This document shows positions 14,693 through 22,441 of a stretch of DNA of 33,877 nucleotides, piece after piece (position 1 is the stretch's first letter; every line of letters begins with the position of its first letter). The notes beneath the pieces are model-generated. The model saw only the letters and a list, made by a program, of their open reading frames with translations. It had not been told where the DNA came from and made no database searches. The translations under genes were made by a program, and so were the position numbers. The DNA is from an uncultured Kiritimatiellota bacterium (GTDB lineage Bacteria; Verrucomicrobiota; Kiritimatiellia; RFP12; DVOR01). Location: contig CALXSF010000020.1 of assembly GCA_944391055.1 (NCBI GenBank), forward strand, positions 1-33,877, written 5' to 3'.

Positions 14693-16117
14693 ATGGACTA
14701 CGTCTCCACCCGCGGCATGGCCCCCAAGGCCGCCGCCCCCCAAGCCCTCCTCGCCGGCCTCGCCCCCGACGGCGGCCTCTACGTCCCCGCCGAACCCCTC
14801 GCGCCCCTCGCGCCCGGCGCCACCTTCCGCGACACCCTCCTGGCCACCCTCGGCCGCTTCTTCGGCGAATTCCCCCAGGCGGCCCTCGCCCAAGCCGTCG
14901 ACGCCGCCCTCGCGCGCTTCGACATTCCCGACGCCCTCGCCTTCCGCGACTGCGGCGACGCCGTCTTCCTCGAACTCTTCCACGGCCCCACCCAAGCCTT
15001 CAAGGACGTCGCCCTCACCCTTCTCCCCGCCCTCCTCCGCCAAGCCGCCGACGCCCAGGGCCGCGGCCCCGTCTGCGTCCTCACCGCCACCAGCGGCGAC
15101 ACCGGCAGCGCCGCCATGGCCGGCTTCGCCGACGTCCCGGGCGCCCGCCTCCTCGCCCTCTACCCCGCCGCCGGCATCTCCGAGATCCAGCGCCGCCAGA
15201 TGGTCTGCCAGCCCGGCGCCAACGTCGCCGCCATCGGCCTGCGCGGCAACTTCGACGACGCCCAGCGCGCCGTCAAGGCCGCCTTCGCCGACCCCGCGCT
15301 CCGCGCCCGCGCCCAGGCCGCCGGCGCCCACCTCACCTCCGCCAACTCCATCAACGTCGGCCGCCTCTTTCCCCAGGTCGCCTACTACCTCCACGCCGCC
15401 GGCCGCCTCGCCGTCCCCTTCGACGTCTGCGTCCCCACCGGTAACTTCGGCAACATCCTCGCCGCCTGGTACGCCCGGCTCCTCGGCGCCCCCATCCGCC
15501 GCCTCGCCGTCGCCTGCAACGCCAACCGCGTCGTCTGCGACTTCGTCCGCACCGGCCGGTACGACGCTCGCCGCCCCTTCCGCGTCACCAACGCCCCCTC
15601 CATGGACATCCTCGTCTCCTCCAACGTCGAGCGCCTCCTCTGGCTCCTCACCCGCGGCAACGACGTCGAGGTCCGCACCTGGCAATCCCAGCTCCAGGCC
15701 GAAGGCGCCTTCCAGATCGCCGGCCACCCCCTCCACGACCTCCGCGCCGACTGGGCCGCCGCCTGGGCCACCCCCGACGAGACCGAACGCGCCATCGCCG
15801 ACGTCTGGGAACGCTTCGGCTACCTCGTCGACCCCCACACCGCCATCGCCTGGAAGGCCCTCCGCGACCTTCCCCCCACCGGTCGCCCCACGCTCATCGC
15901 CGCCACCGCCTCCCCCTGGAAGTTCCCCCGCACCGTCCTGCGCGCCCTCACCGGCCAAGAGCCCCCCGAGGACGACTTCGAGGCCATGGAGGCCCTCGCC
16001 GCCCACACCCGCCTGGCCCCCAGCCTCACCCACCTCCGCGACGCGCCCATTCTCCACCCCCAGGCCATCGACCTCCCCCAAGCCCCCGCCGCCATCCTCC
16101 AAGCCCTCGGCCTCTGA
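14693..16117 (+). CDS. thrC: Threonine synthase
   Basis: 474 aa, the usual length of the long (enteric/fungal-type) threonine synthase, a PLP enzyme that converts O-phosphohomoserine to threonine. The N-terminal domain opens with MDYVSTRGMAPKAAAPQALL and APDGGLYVP. The PLP lysine is K104 in FHGPTQAFKD. The phosphate-binding region TATSGDTGSAAMAGF and later VPTGNFGNILAAWYARLLG are typical. AAAGGA precedes the ATG. It follows the antiporter gene by 19 nt, and no homoserine-pathway gene is adjacent. The codons are strikingly GC-ending (many CCC, CTC and GCC). A strong bidirectional terminator begins 12 nt after the stop. Confidence 0.95.
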   Translation: MDYVSTRGMAPKAAAPQALLAGLAPDGGLYVPAEPLAPLAPGATFRDTLLATLGRFFGEFPQAALAQAVDAALARFDIPDALAFRDCGDAVFLELFHGPTQAFKDVALTLLPALLRQAADAQGRGPVCVLTATSGDTGSAAMAGFADVPGARLLALYPAAGISEIQRRQMVCQPGANVAAIGLRGNFDDAQRAVKAAFADPALRARAQAAGAHLTSANSINVGRLFPQVAYYLHAAGRLAVPFDVCVPTGNFGNILAAWYARLLGAPIRRLAVACNANRVVCDFVRTGRYDARRPFRVTNAPSMDILVSSNVERLLWLLTRGNDVEVRTWQSQLQAEGAFQIAGHPLHDLRADWAAAWATPDETERAIADVWERFGYLVDPHTAIAWKALRDLPPTGRPTLIAATASPWKFPRTVLRALTGQEPPEDDFEAMEALAAHTRLAPSLTHLRDAPILHPQAIDLPQAPAAILQALGL

Positions 16118-16128
16118 CGCCCCGCGCC

Positions 16129-16172
16129 AAAAAGAAAGCCCCGGCCCTTGCCAAGGCCGGGGCTTTCTTTTT
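16129..16172. terminator. Bidirectional terminator between thrC and the PEP-CTERM gene
   Basis: AAAAAGAAAGCCCCGGCC (16129-16146), 8-nt loop, GGCCGGGGCTTTCTTTTT (16155-16172). The arms are perfectly complementary over 18 nt and give a T-rich tail on both strands, fitting the two convergent genes. Confidence 0.95.
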
Positions 16173-16186
16173 GCCGTTCGGCGCGC

Positions 16187-16879
16187 TCAACGCGCGGCGA
16201 GGCGCCGCCGGAGCGCCACCCCCGCCGCGCCCAACGCCAGCAGCGCCAAGGCCGTCGGCTCCGGCACCGTGCCGAAAGGCGTGCCCGGATCCGAGAGCGC
16301 TTCGATCTGCGCGTCGCTCAGCGCGCCGTTGTAAAGCCCCGCCTCCGCGATCGTGCGCGCGCCGTCGTTGTTCCCGGTGCCGTCGCCGGTGGCGTCCAAA
16401 TAGAGCCGATAGGTATCCGCCGCGTAGGACGCGTCGGCCACGAACGTCAGCACCTGCTGGCCGTTCACGTAGACGGTGAAGGTGTCGCCCCGCTTGTTGA
16501 TGATGAAGCGCTGCGGCGCGGTGGAGGTCCCAAGCGCGGCGTTGGCCGCCGTATCCGAGTTCAGATTACTATAGAGGAAGTAACTGTACGGATCCGAGTC
16601 GTTGTTCCGTGCCTCTTGGATGCGGAAGAGGTCGCGCTGGGCGCCGTTGCCGCTATTGCCGAGATAGGTTTCCCCCTTGTAGGCGCCGATGGAGGCAAGC
16701 GTCTTCCAGTTCCCGCTGATCGGGTTGGGGCTGGCGTAGGTGAAGGCGAAGGCGAAGTCCGAGGAGGCCGAGACCTCCCGATACTGGGCGCTTGTCACGT
16801 TGGTTGGGTTCCACGTGAGCGTGACGGCCCCGGCGAACGAGGCGAGGCAGACGGCGGCGGCCGCGGCGAACAATCTCAT
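16187..16879 (-). CDS. Secreted LamG-like protein with PEP-CTERM sorting signal
   Basis: 230 aa. Signal peptide MRLFAAAAAVCLASFAGA, then a beta-rich domain. Its features, such as TFTVYVNGQQVLTF, YRLYLDATGDGTGNN and near the end IAEAGLYNGALSDAQIEALSD, are typical of LamG/concanavalin-like jelly-roll domains. The tail is a textbook PEP-CTERM signal: VPEP, a hydrophobic helix TALALLALGAAGVAL and RRRLAAR. In PEP-CTERM systems an exosortase cleaves this signal and the protein goes to the surface or extracellular matrix; exosortase is not in the window. I chose the ATG at 16879 because AAGGAG lies 7 nt upstream; an in-frame start at 16918 precedes that site. It is monocistronic, with the shared terminator just after the stop. 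The binding partner, possibly a carbohydrate, is inferred from the fold only. Confidence 0.9.
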   Translation of the reverse strand: MRLFAAAAAVCLASFAGAVTLTWNPTNVTSAQYREVSASSDFAFAFTYASPNPISGNWKTLASIGAYKGETYLGNSGNGAQRDLFRIQEARNNDSDPYSYFLYSNLNSDTAANAALGTSTAPQRFIINKRGDTFTVYVNGQQVLTFVADASYAADTYRLYLDATGDGTGNNDGARTIAEAGLYNGALSDAQIEALSDPGTPFGTVPEPTALALLALGAAGVALRRRLAAR

Positions 16880-16934
16880 AAGACACTCCTTTTCCGATGA
16901 TGGGGCAGGACTTCCCAACCCTCAACACCCCGAA

Positions 16935-16963
16935 CTCTAACACATACACCCCCCCCTAGTCAA
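16935..16963 (-). promoter_or_regulatory. Predicted promoter of the PEP-CTERM gene
   Basis: Minus strand: TTGACT (16963-16958), 17-nt spacer containing a run of eight G, TTAGAG (16940-16935). The untranslated leader would be about 50 nt. The homopolymeric G run inside the spacer could make promoter spacing, and so expression, prone to slippage. Confidence 0.5.
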
Positions 16964-17065
16964 GCCTTTCGTTGCGCCGCCCCCAAGGCGCGCCGCGGGG
17001 AAACGACGCCACGCGCGGCCCGGCGCATGGGCTGCGCCTGCCTGTCTTTCCGTCGGTTGCTGGGA

Positions 17066-17150
17066 TGGTGCCGGGGGAGGGACTCGAACCCTCACGCTTT
17101 AGGGGCGGCAGATTTTGAGTCTGCTGTGTCTGCCATTTCACCACCCCGGC
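17066..17150 (-). tRNA. tRNA-Leu (anticodon CAA)
   Basis: The minus-strand sequence folds as a cloverleaf with acceptor GCCGGGG/CCCCGGC and encoded CCA (17066-17068). The anticodon stem is GCAGA/TCTGC around the loop CTCAAAA, which gives anticodon CAA (reads UUG). A variable arm and a T-arm GAGGG-TTCGAGT-CCCTC follow. The second gene of a two-tRNA transcript. Confidence 0.95.
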
Positions 17151-17155
17151 GGGAG

Positions 17156-17229
17156 TGGAGCGGGTGAAGGGAATCGAACCCTCGTGACCAGCTTGGAAGG
17201 CTGGGGCTCTGCCATTGAGCTACACCCGC
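17156..17229 (-). tRNA. tRNA-Gly (anticodon TCC)
   Basis: Minus-strand cloverleaf with acceptor GCGGGTG/CACCCGC, D-arm with AGCTCAATGGCAGAGC and anticodon stem CCAGC/GCTGG around CTTCCAA (anticodon TCC, reads GGA and GGG). The T-arm GAGGG-TTCGATT-CCCTT is present and CCA is encoded. Only 5 nt separate it from tRNA-Leu, so both are processed from one precursor. Confidence 0.96.
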
Positions 17230-17261
17230 GCAGGTGTCCGATAGGCCTTACACGAGGGCGC

Positions 17262-17290
17262 ATGATACCAAACCCGCCGGCGGAGGTCAA
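17262..17290 (-). promoter_or_regulatory. Promoter of the tRNA-Gly/tRNA-Leu operon
   Basis: Minus strand: TTGACC (17290-17285), 17-nt spacer, TATCAT (17267-17262), about 33 nt before the mature tRNA-Gly. The sbcC stop codon (17289-17287) lies inside the -35 box. Confidence 0.75.
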
Positions 17291-19965
17291 ACCCTAACCG
17301 CCGGGCGCCCGCGCGAGACGCCGGGGCCAGAGAGGACGGAGCGCCCGCCCCCGCATTTGGAGACGCGGATCTGCGCGGGGATGCGCTCGGCGAGCTCGGC
17401 GACGTGCGAGATGATGCCGATGCGCGTGCCGTCCCGGCGGAGGCGGCAGAGGGTGTCGATGGCGGCTTCGAGGGCCTTGCCGTCGAGGGTGCCGAAGCCT
17501 TCGTCGAGGAAGAGGGAATCGACGCGCACCTTGGCGCCGGACATCCCGGAAAGCCCCAGCGCCAGCGCCAGCGAGACCTGGAAGCGCTCGCCGCCGGAAA
17601 GGTTGCTCACGGGGCGGCGCCCGTCGGCCTGGTCGTGGTCGACGACGAAGGGCAGGAGCGCCTCCTGCGCGCCGGGGGCCCACGCCAGCTCGTAGCGCCC
17701 CTGGGACATGGCGAGCAGGTGGGGGTTGGCGTGGCGGAGGAGGTGGCGGAGGGTGATGCCCTGCGCGTAGCGCTTGAAGGCGTCGCCGTTCTCCCCGCCG
17801 AGCCAGCGGTTGAGGTTCCCCCAAAGCCGCAGGTTCTCCTCGGCGCGCGCGAGGTCGGCCTCGTGCCGGGCGCGCCGGGCGCGGTTGGCGCCGTCCTGCC
17901 GGAGGCGTTCTTCGTCGGCGCCGACGTCGGCGGCGCGGGCCTTGGCCTCGTCCTCGCGTTGGGCGAGCGCGTCGCGGAGGGCGTCGGGCTCCCCGCCCAA
18001 GGCCTCGCGGGCGTCGCGGAGCGCCTGTTCGGCGGCCTTGGCCTCGGCCTCGGCGGCGTCCCATTCGGCGTCGGCGTTTTGCTGCGCGGTCTGCGCGGCG
18101 GCCTGCGCGGTCTGGGCGTCGGCGAGACGTTTGGCGGCGGCCTCGCAGGCTTCCTGAAGTGTGTCGCGGAAGGCCGCGGGCGCGGCGGGGAGGCCGAGGG
18201 CGGCGAGCCGGTCGCGCAGGCCGGCGAGGTCGGCGTCGGCCGCGTCGGCCTGGGCTTTGGCCTTGTCGGCGTCTTCCTTGAGCGTCCCAAGGTCGGCCAC
18301 GCAGTCCGCGTGGGCGGCTTGGTTGGTCTCGGCCCGGGCTTGGGCGGCGGTCGCGGCGGCGCTGAGTTGGGTTCGGAGCGTGTCGAGGGCGTCGCGGTCG
18401 CACTTGCCCTTTTGTTCGGCCTCGCGGAGGCGGTCGTCGGCGTCGTCCATCTGCCGCCGGGCGGTGTCGCGGAGGCCTTGGGCATCGTCAAGCGCCTTCT
18501 TGGCCTCGTCGTAGGCGCGTTGGGTCTCGGAGCGGGAGGGAAGGGCGCCGTCGGCGTAGGGGTGCTCGGTCGCGCCGCAGAGGGGGCAGGGGCGGCCCGC
18601 CTCCAGTTCGCGGCGGCGCTCCTCCAGGCTGGCGATCTGGCAGGCCAGGCGGAAGGCGGCCTCGGCGTTGTCGCGGGCGGCGAGCAGCGCGGGCCTCACA
18701 ACGTCGAAGGTCTTCTCGGCCTCCTTGGCCTTGGCGCGGGCCTTTTCGGCGCGGCCGTCCAATTCGGCGCGCGCACGTTCGGCCTGGGCGACGCGCCCGC
18801 GGAGCGCCAGGAAGCGCTCGGCGGCCTCGGCGTCCTCCCCCGCCCCGTCGGGGAAGGGCCCGGCGCGCCCGTCGAGGGCGGCGGCGATGGCCTCGGCGAG
18901 GGCGCGGTCTTTGGCGACGGCGGCGGCGAGGCGGTCGCGTTCGTCGCGGGCCTTGGCGAGGTCGCGTTCGGCGCGGGCGGCGGCCTTCGCTTTGGCGGCG
19001 CGGTCGGGCTCGGCCTGGGCGATTTGGGTTTCGAGGGCGAGGGCTTGGGCGATCGTGGGGGCGGCCTTTTCGCGGGCTTGGCGGGCGACGTCGGCGTTCC
19101 GCGCGGCGGCTTGGAGGGCCTCCCCGGCCTTGGCGGCCTCGTCGGCGGCTTCTTTGCGGACTTGGCCGCGCCGGGCGAGGGCGTCCTGGGCCTCTCTGGC
19201 ATTCTGGGCGGCGGCGTTGAAGGCGGCGAGGCGGTCCCGGAGGGCCTTGGCGGCGGCCTCGGCCTGGGTTTGGGCGTCGCGGTGGGCGTCGCGTTCGGCC
19301 TCGATGGCCTGGCGCTCCGCGTCGGTGAGGACGGTGAGCGCGCCGAGTTTCCCGGCGAGTTCCTGCCTGGCCGCCTTGGCTTGGGCGAGGCGCTCGAAGA
19401 TGGCCTTGCCGGCGTGCGCGAAGACCTCGGTGCCGGTGGTCTGCTGGAGGATGTCGGCGCGCTCGCTTTCCTTGGCGGAGAGGAAGCGGTCGAACTGGCC
19501 CTGCGCGAGCATCAGGGTGCGCTGGAACTGCCCGAAGGTGAGGCCGACGGTCTTTTCGATGAGGCGGCCGGTCTCCGAGGCGCGGTGCTCGCCGAGCGAT
19601 TTTCCCGTGCGCAGGTCGGTGAGGGCGCGCTCGATGGCCTGGAGCGCGCCGTCGGCCCTGCCGCGGGCGCGGTGCTGGGCCCAGCGCGCGAGGAAGCGGC
19701 CTTGGTCGGTCTCGAAGGTCGCCTCGGCCCAAGCCTCGCTTTCCCCGCGGGTCATCACCTCGTTGCTCGTCGCCGAGAGGCTGCCTTGGCGGACGGTCTT
19801 GCCGTAGAGCGCCAGGGAGAGGGCGTCGAGGATGGTGGTCTTGCCGGCGCCGGTGTCGCCGGCGATGAGGAAGAGGCCGTCGTCGAAGGCCGCGTCCTCG
19901 AAGTCGAGGCGCCACTCCCCGGCCAGGGAGTTGAGGTTGGCGAAGGCGAGGGCGCAGATCCTCAT
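17287..19965 (-). CDS. sbcC: Exonuclease SbcC (Rad50-like SMC ATPase)
   Basis: 892 aa, shorter than the E. coli protein (about 1,050 aa). N-terminal ATPase lobe: MRICALAFANLNSLAGEWRLDF, Walker A GDTGAGKTTILDAL and the Q-loop region QFQRTLMLAQGQFDRFL. Two long Ala/Glu/Arg-rich coiled coils flank the zinc hook CPLCGATEHPYADG (about residue 470). C-terminal lobe: ABC signature NLSGGERFQVSLALALGLS, Walker B SLFLDEGFGTLD and a final histidine in IGIISHVAEL. With SbcD it forms the nuclease that cleaves hairpins and protein-blocked DNA ends. The ATG at 19965 overlaps the sbcD stop (ATGA). The longer upstream frame is the sbcD shadow, so it is not used. Confidence 0.95.
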   Translation of the reverse strand: MRICALAFANLNSLAGEWRLDFEDAAFDDGLFLIAGDTGAGKTTILDALSLALYGKTVRQGSLSATSNEVMTRGESEAWAEATFETDQGRFLARWAQHRARGRADGALQAIERALTDLRTGKSLGEHRASETGRLIEKTVGLTFGQFQRTLMLAQGQFDRFLSAKESERADILQQTTGTEVFAHAGKAIFERLAQAKAARQELAGKLGALTVLTDAERQAIEAERDAHRDAQTQAEAAAKALRDRLAAFNAAAQNAREAQDALARRGQVRKEAADEAAKAGEALQAAARNADVARQAREKAAPTIAQALALETQIAQAEPDRAAKAKAAARAERDLAKARDERDRLAAAVAKDRALAEAIAAALDGRAGPFPDGAGEDAEAAERFLALRGRVAQAERARAELDGRAEKARAKAKEAEKTFDVVRPALLAARDNAEAAFRLACQIASLEERRRELEAGRPCPLCGATEHPYADGALPSRSETQRAYDEAKKALDDAQGLRDTARRQMDDADDRLREAEQKGKCDRDALDTLRTQLSAAATAAQARAETNQAAHADCVADLGTLKEDADKAKAQADAADADLAGLRDRLAALGLPAAPAAFRDTLQEACEAAAKRLADAQTAQAAAQTAQQNADAEWDAAEAEAKAAEQALRDAREALGGEPDALRDALAQREDEAKARAADVGADEERLRQDGANRARRARHEADLARAEENLRLWGNLNRWLGGENGDAFKRYAQGITLRHLLRHANPHLLAMSQGRYELAWAPGAQEALLPFVVDHDQADGRRPVSNLSGGERFQVSLALALGLSGMSGAKVRVDSLFLDEGFGTLDGKALEAAIDTLCRLRRDGTRIGIISHVAELAERIPAQIRVSKCGGGRSVLSGPGVSRGRPAVRV

Positions 19966-21176
19966 GGCAGGCCCCCGAGGGCTTGGCGGACGAGGCCGAG
20001 GTAGCGGCCGCGCTCGTCGTCGGTGAGCGTCGCCTCCTCGCCGAGGCGGAGCTTGGCCACCTCCAGCGGCGTCAGCGCCTCCAAGGGCTGGGCCTCCGCC
20101 ACGGCGGCCAGGCCCCGGCCCTCGGCGCGCTGGGGGCGGGCGTCCTCGGTCAGCAGCAGGCGCGCCGGGCCGTCGGGGGGGAGGCACGCCGCCAAGGCGG
20201 GGAGGAGGGCCGAGAGGTCGCCCTGGCCCTCGGTGACGCGGGCGGCCGCGTAGGCGCGCTCGCCCGAGGCCGCGAGGGCCCGCGCGGCGGCGAGGACGTC
20301 CTCGGGCGCGCCCGTCAGCCGCCGGAGGGCGACGGGGCGCGGCGTCTCGGCCTCCCGCACCGCGACGGGGCCGCCGGCGCGCGCGCCCAGCTCGACGATG
20401 GCGACGGATTTGGGGCGGGCGGCCTCGTCGAAGCTCATCGCCAGGGGCGCACCGGCGTAGCGCACGCGCGCCTGGCCCCCCACCGCCTGCGGCAGGTGGA
20501 GGTGCCCCAGCGCCACGTAGTCGGCGCCCGCGAAGACCTCGGCGGGGAAGGCCTCCAGCCCGCCCACGCGGCGGCCGCGCTCCGAGCGGTCGTCGCTGGC
20601 CGCCGCGCCGGCCAGCGCGCAGTGGGCCATCGCCAGCACGGGGCCGCCCTGGGCGGCGGCGCGGGCGGCGTCCATCGCGGCGCCCACGTAGGCGCGCCAG
20701 CCGGCGGCGGCGCGTTCGGCGAGGGGGCCGTCCCCGCCCTGGCCGAGCGCGCGGGCGGCGTTGGCCAGCTCGCCGTCGCCCATGAAGGGGATGGCGGCGA
20801 GGGCGGCGCCGGGGAGGGGGATCGCCGTCTGGGCGGGGTCTTCGGGGGCCTTGGCCGCGACCGTGGCGTTCAGGCAGGCGAGGAGCTCGCGCGGGGCGGC
20901 GAGGAGGGAGGCGGAGTCGTGGTTGCCCGCGAGGATGACGAGGCGGCCGCAGGCGCCGTCGCACACGAGGTCGGCGATGAAGCGGTAGTAGCGCCGTTGG
21001 GCCGCGGGGCCGGGCTGGCGGACGTCGAAGACGTCGCCGGCGACGAGGAGGGCGTCGGGCCGCTCGCGGCGGACGAGGCCGAGGAGGAAGGCGAGGAAGG
21101 CGTCGTGCTCCTCGCCGCGGTCTTGGTCGTGAAGCCTTGCGCCGAGGTGCCAGTCGGAGGTGTGGATGAGCTTCAT
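19962..21176 (-). CDS. sbcD: Exonuclease subunit SbcD (Mre11-like)
   Basis: 404 aa calcineurin-type metallophosphoesterase and nuclease partner of SbcC. Metal-site motifs in order: HTSDWHLG (residues 5-12), VAGDVFDVRQP, LAGNHDSASLL, MAHCALAG and ALGHLHLPQ. The C-terminal capping region ends in KLRLGEEATLTDDERGRYLGLVRQALGGLP. The start codon is 22 nt after the zinc-ribbon/EIIA stop with no clear Shine-Dalgarno sequence, so translation probably depends on the upstream gene. It overlaps sbcC by 4 nt. Likely transcript: EIIA fusion-sbcD-sbcC from the promoter at 22086-22114. Confidence 0.95.
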   Translation of the reverse strand: MKLIHTSDWHLGARLHDQDRGEEHDAFLAFLLGLVRRERPDALLVAGDVFDVRQPGPAAQRRYYRFIADLVCDGACGRLVILAGNHDSASLLAAPRELLACLNATVAAKAPEDPAQTAIPLPGAALAAIPFMGDGELANAARALGQGGDGPLAERAAAGWRAYVGAAMDAARAAAQGGPVLAMAHCALAGAAASDDRSERGRRVGGLEAFPAEVFAGADYVALGHLHLPQAVGGQARVRYAGAPLAMSFDEAARPKSVAIVELGARAGGPVAVREAETPRPVALRRLTGAPEDVLAAARALAASGERAYAAARVTEGQGDLSALLPALAACLPPDGPARLLLTEDARPQRAEGRGLAAVAEAQPLEALTPLEVAKLRLGEEATLTDDERGRYLGLVRQALGGLP

Positions 21177-21198
21177 GCGGGCCCGGCGCGGGGCGGGG

Positions 21199-22032
21199 TC
21201 ATTTGATGGTGTAGCGCGTGGCCTTGGTGAGGGCCTTCCAGAGGGCGGCGGGGGTCTCCGCGGCGAGGAGGGCCTCGCGGTTGGGCTCTTTGAGGAAGGC
21301 CTCGGTGAGGCCGGCGATCAGGCGCATGTAGAAGGCGCTGACGGCGGCGGGGATGGTGATGAGGAAGACGATGTTGGTGGGGGTGCCGGCGTTGTCCCAC
21401 TTGAAGGGCTCGCGGCTCACGCCGCAGGCGAGGGTCAGGGAGCCGCCCTCCACGCCGCGCACGTGCGGGAAGGCCAGGCCGTGCTCCATCGCCGTGCTGA
21501 GCATCGACTCGCGCTCGAGGGCCGAGGCGATGAGCTTGTCGGCGTGGGAGACGAAGCCGCCGGATTCCATCTTGCCGGCGAGGATCTCGATGGCGTCGGC
21601 CGCCGAGCCGGCGACGAGGTCGGGCACCATGAGGGATTCGGCGGAGAAGCGGGAGATGCCGTTCTTGCGGGGCTCGGCGCGGTTGGGCGAGCCGCCCACC
21701 CACTGCGGGGCGTCGAGCTCCTCGAAGAGGATGCGGGCGCAGCCCGGGCAGCGCTGGAGCGACTTGCACTGGCGCACGGCCTGGATCTGGCTGATGGGCA
21801 GGCGCATGCCGCAGACGGCGCAGCAGCCGTTGTGGACGGGGGCCATGATGACGTGGTCGCGGTTGTAGAGGCGCTGGAAGAAGGCGCCGACGTCCGGCGG
21901 CAGCGCCTGGGTCATCGTGTCGATCGATTCGTTCAGCCGCGCCAGGTGCGCGCCGTCGCCCGTGGCGCGATGCTCGTCGCGCACGAGGATGAGATCCTGC
22001 AGCTGGCACAGTTGGTTCACAATGCTTTTCAT
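21199..22032 (-). CDS. Zinc-ribbon / PTS EIIA (type 2) fusion protein
   Basis: 277 aa with an unusual two-part layout. Residues 1-65 are helical. Residues about 66-105 hold a four-cysteine zinc ribbon (C71-x2-C74 and C95-x2-C98) resembling the C4 zinc-ribbon module after a coiled coil. Residues about 135-275 match the PTS EIIA type-2 (EIIA-Fru/Ntr) fold. The phosphorylatable histidine is H190 in AMEHGLAFPHVRG, followed by LACGVSREPFKWDNAGTPTNIVFLITIP. No transporter EIIB/EIIC gene is nearby, so a regulatory EIIA-Ntr-like role is more likely than sugar uptake. The ATG at 22032 has GGGAG about 6 nt upstream; a frame-open extension to 22095 begins inside the promoter. sbcD follows after 22 nt. 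Confidence 0.85.
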   Translation of the reverse strand: MKSIVNQLCQLQDLILVRDEHRATGDGAHLARLNESIDTMTQALPPDVGAFFQRLYNRDHVIMAPVHNGCCAVCGMRLPISQIQAVRQCKSLQRCPGCARILFEELDAPQWVGGSPNRAEPRKNGISRFSAESLMVPDLVAGSAADAIEILAGKMESGGFVSHADKLIASALERESMLSTAMEHGLAFPHVRGVEGGSLTLACGVSREPFKWDNAGTPTNIVFLITIPAAVSAFYMRLIAGLTEAFLKEPNREALLAAETPAALWKALTKATRYTIK

Positions 22033-22085
22033 AACGGCTCCCGTCTGCTGGCGACCCAAGGGGAACTCCCCGTCGCTTTGCACAC

Positions 22086-22114
22086 AGTATAGCACCCCGC
22101 CACCCGGCGGTCAA
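22086..22114 (-). promoter_or_regulatory. Strong promoter of the EIIA fusion-sbcD-sbcC operon
   Basis: Minus strand: TTGACC (22114-22109), 17-nt spacer, TATACT (22091-22086) with TGC directly before it. It starts 10 nt after the azlD stop codon, so readthrough from the nusA operon and this promoter may both feed the genes. I saw no terminator between them. Confidence 0.8.
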
Positions 22115-22123
22115 AGCGGGCGC

Positions 22124-22441
22124 TCAGGAGGGGAGGGCGAGCTGGGCGAGCCAGACGGCGAGGGAGGAGGCCGCGGCGGCCAGGAGCAGCCCGTGCCCGC
22201 GGAGGGCCAGCGCCCCGGCGACGAGGAGCCCGGCGGCCCCGGCGAGGGGGTGCGGGGCGGAGACGACGGCCGCGGGGAGGGTCATGGCCGTGAGGGTGGC
22301 GTAGGGGACGTAGTGGAGGAAGGCGCGGAACCACGGGTTGCGGATCTCGCGCCGGAGGATCAGCAGGGGGATGAGCCGGATGGCGTAGGTGACGGCGGCC
22401 ATGACGGCGATGTGGGCCCAGACGCCCTCAGGCGCGTCCAT
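22124..22441 (-). CDS. azlD: AzlD-family branched-chain amino acid exporter small subunit
   Basis: 105 aa with about four membrane helices (WAHIAVMAAVTYAIRLIPLLIL; FRAFLHYVPYATLTAMTLP; LAGAAGLLVAGALALRGHGL; LLAAAASSLAVWLAQL). The N-terminal segment AVTYAIRLIPLLIL and the YVPYATLTAM motif are typical of AzlD. It works with AzlC, which makes the larger channel part, to export leucine, isoleucine and valine. It overlaps azlC by 14 nt, with AAGGAG inside azlC serving the ATG. Last gene of the nusA operon. Confidence 0.9.
   Translation of the reverse strand: MDAPEGVWAHIAVMAAVTYAIRLIPLLILRREIRNPWFRAFLHYVPYATLTAMTLPAAVVSAPHPLAGAAGLLVAGALALRGHGLLLAAAASSLAVWLAQLALPS

Noticed and set aside
12553..14694. 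Long minus-strand frame across the antiporter gene
   Set aside because: The composition is Gln/Asp/Arg/Gly-rich with no domain; the + strand has a clear transporter.
17287..21176. SbcCD as part of the CRISPR system
   Set aside because: The genes are 12 kb from the array in their own operon, and sbcCD is a common repair system.
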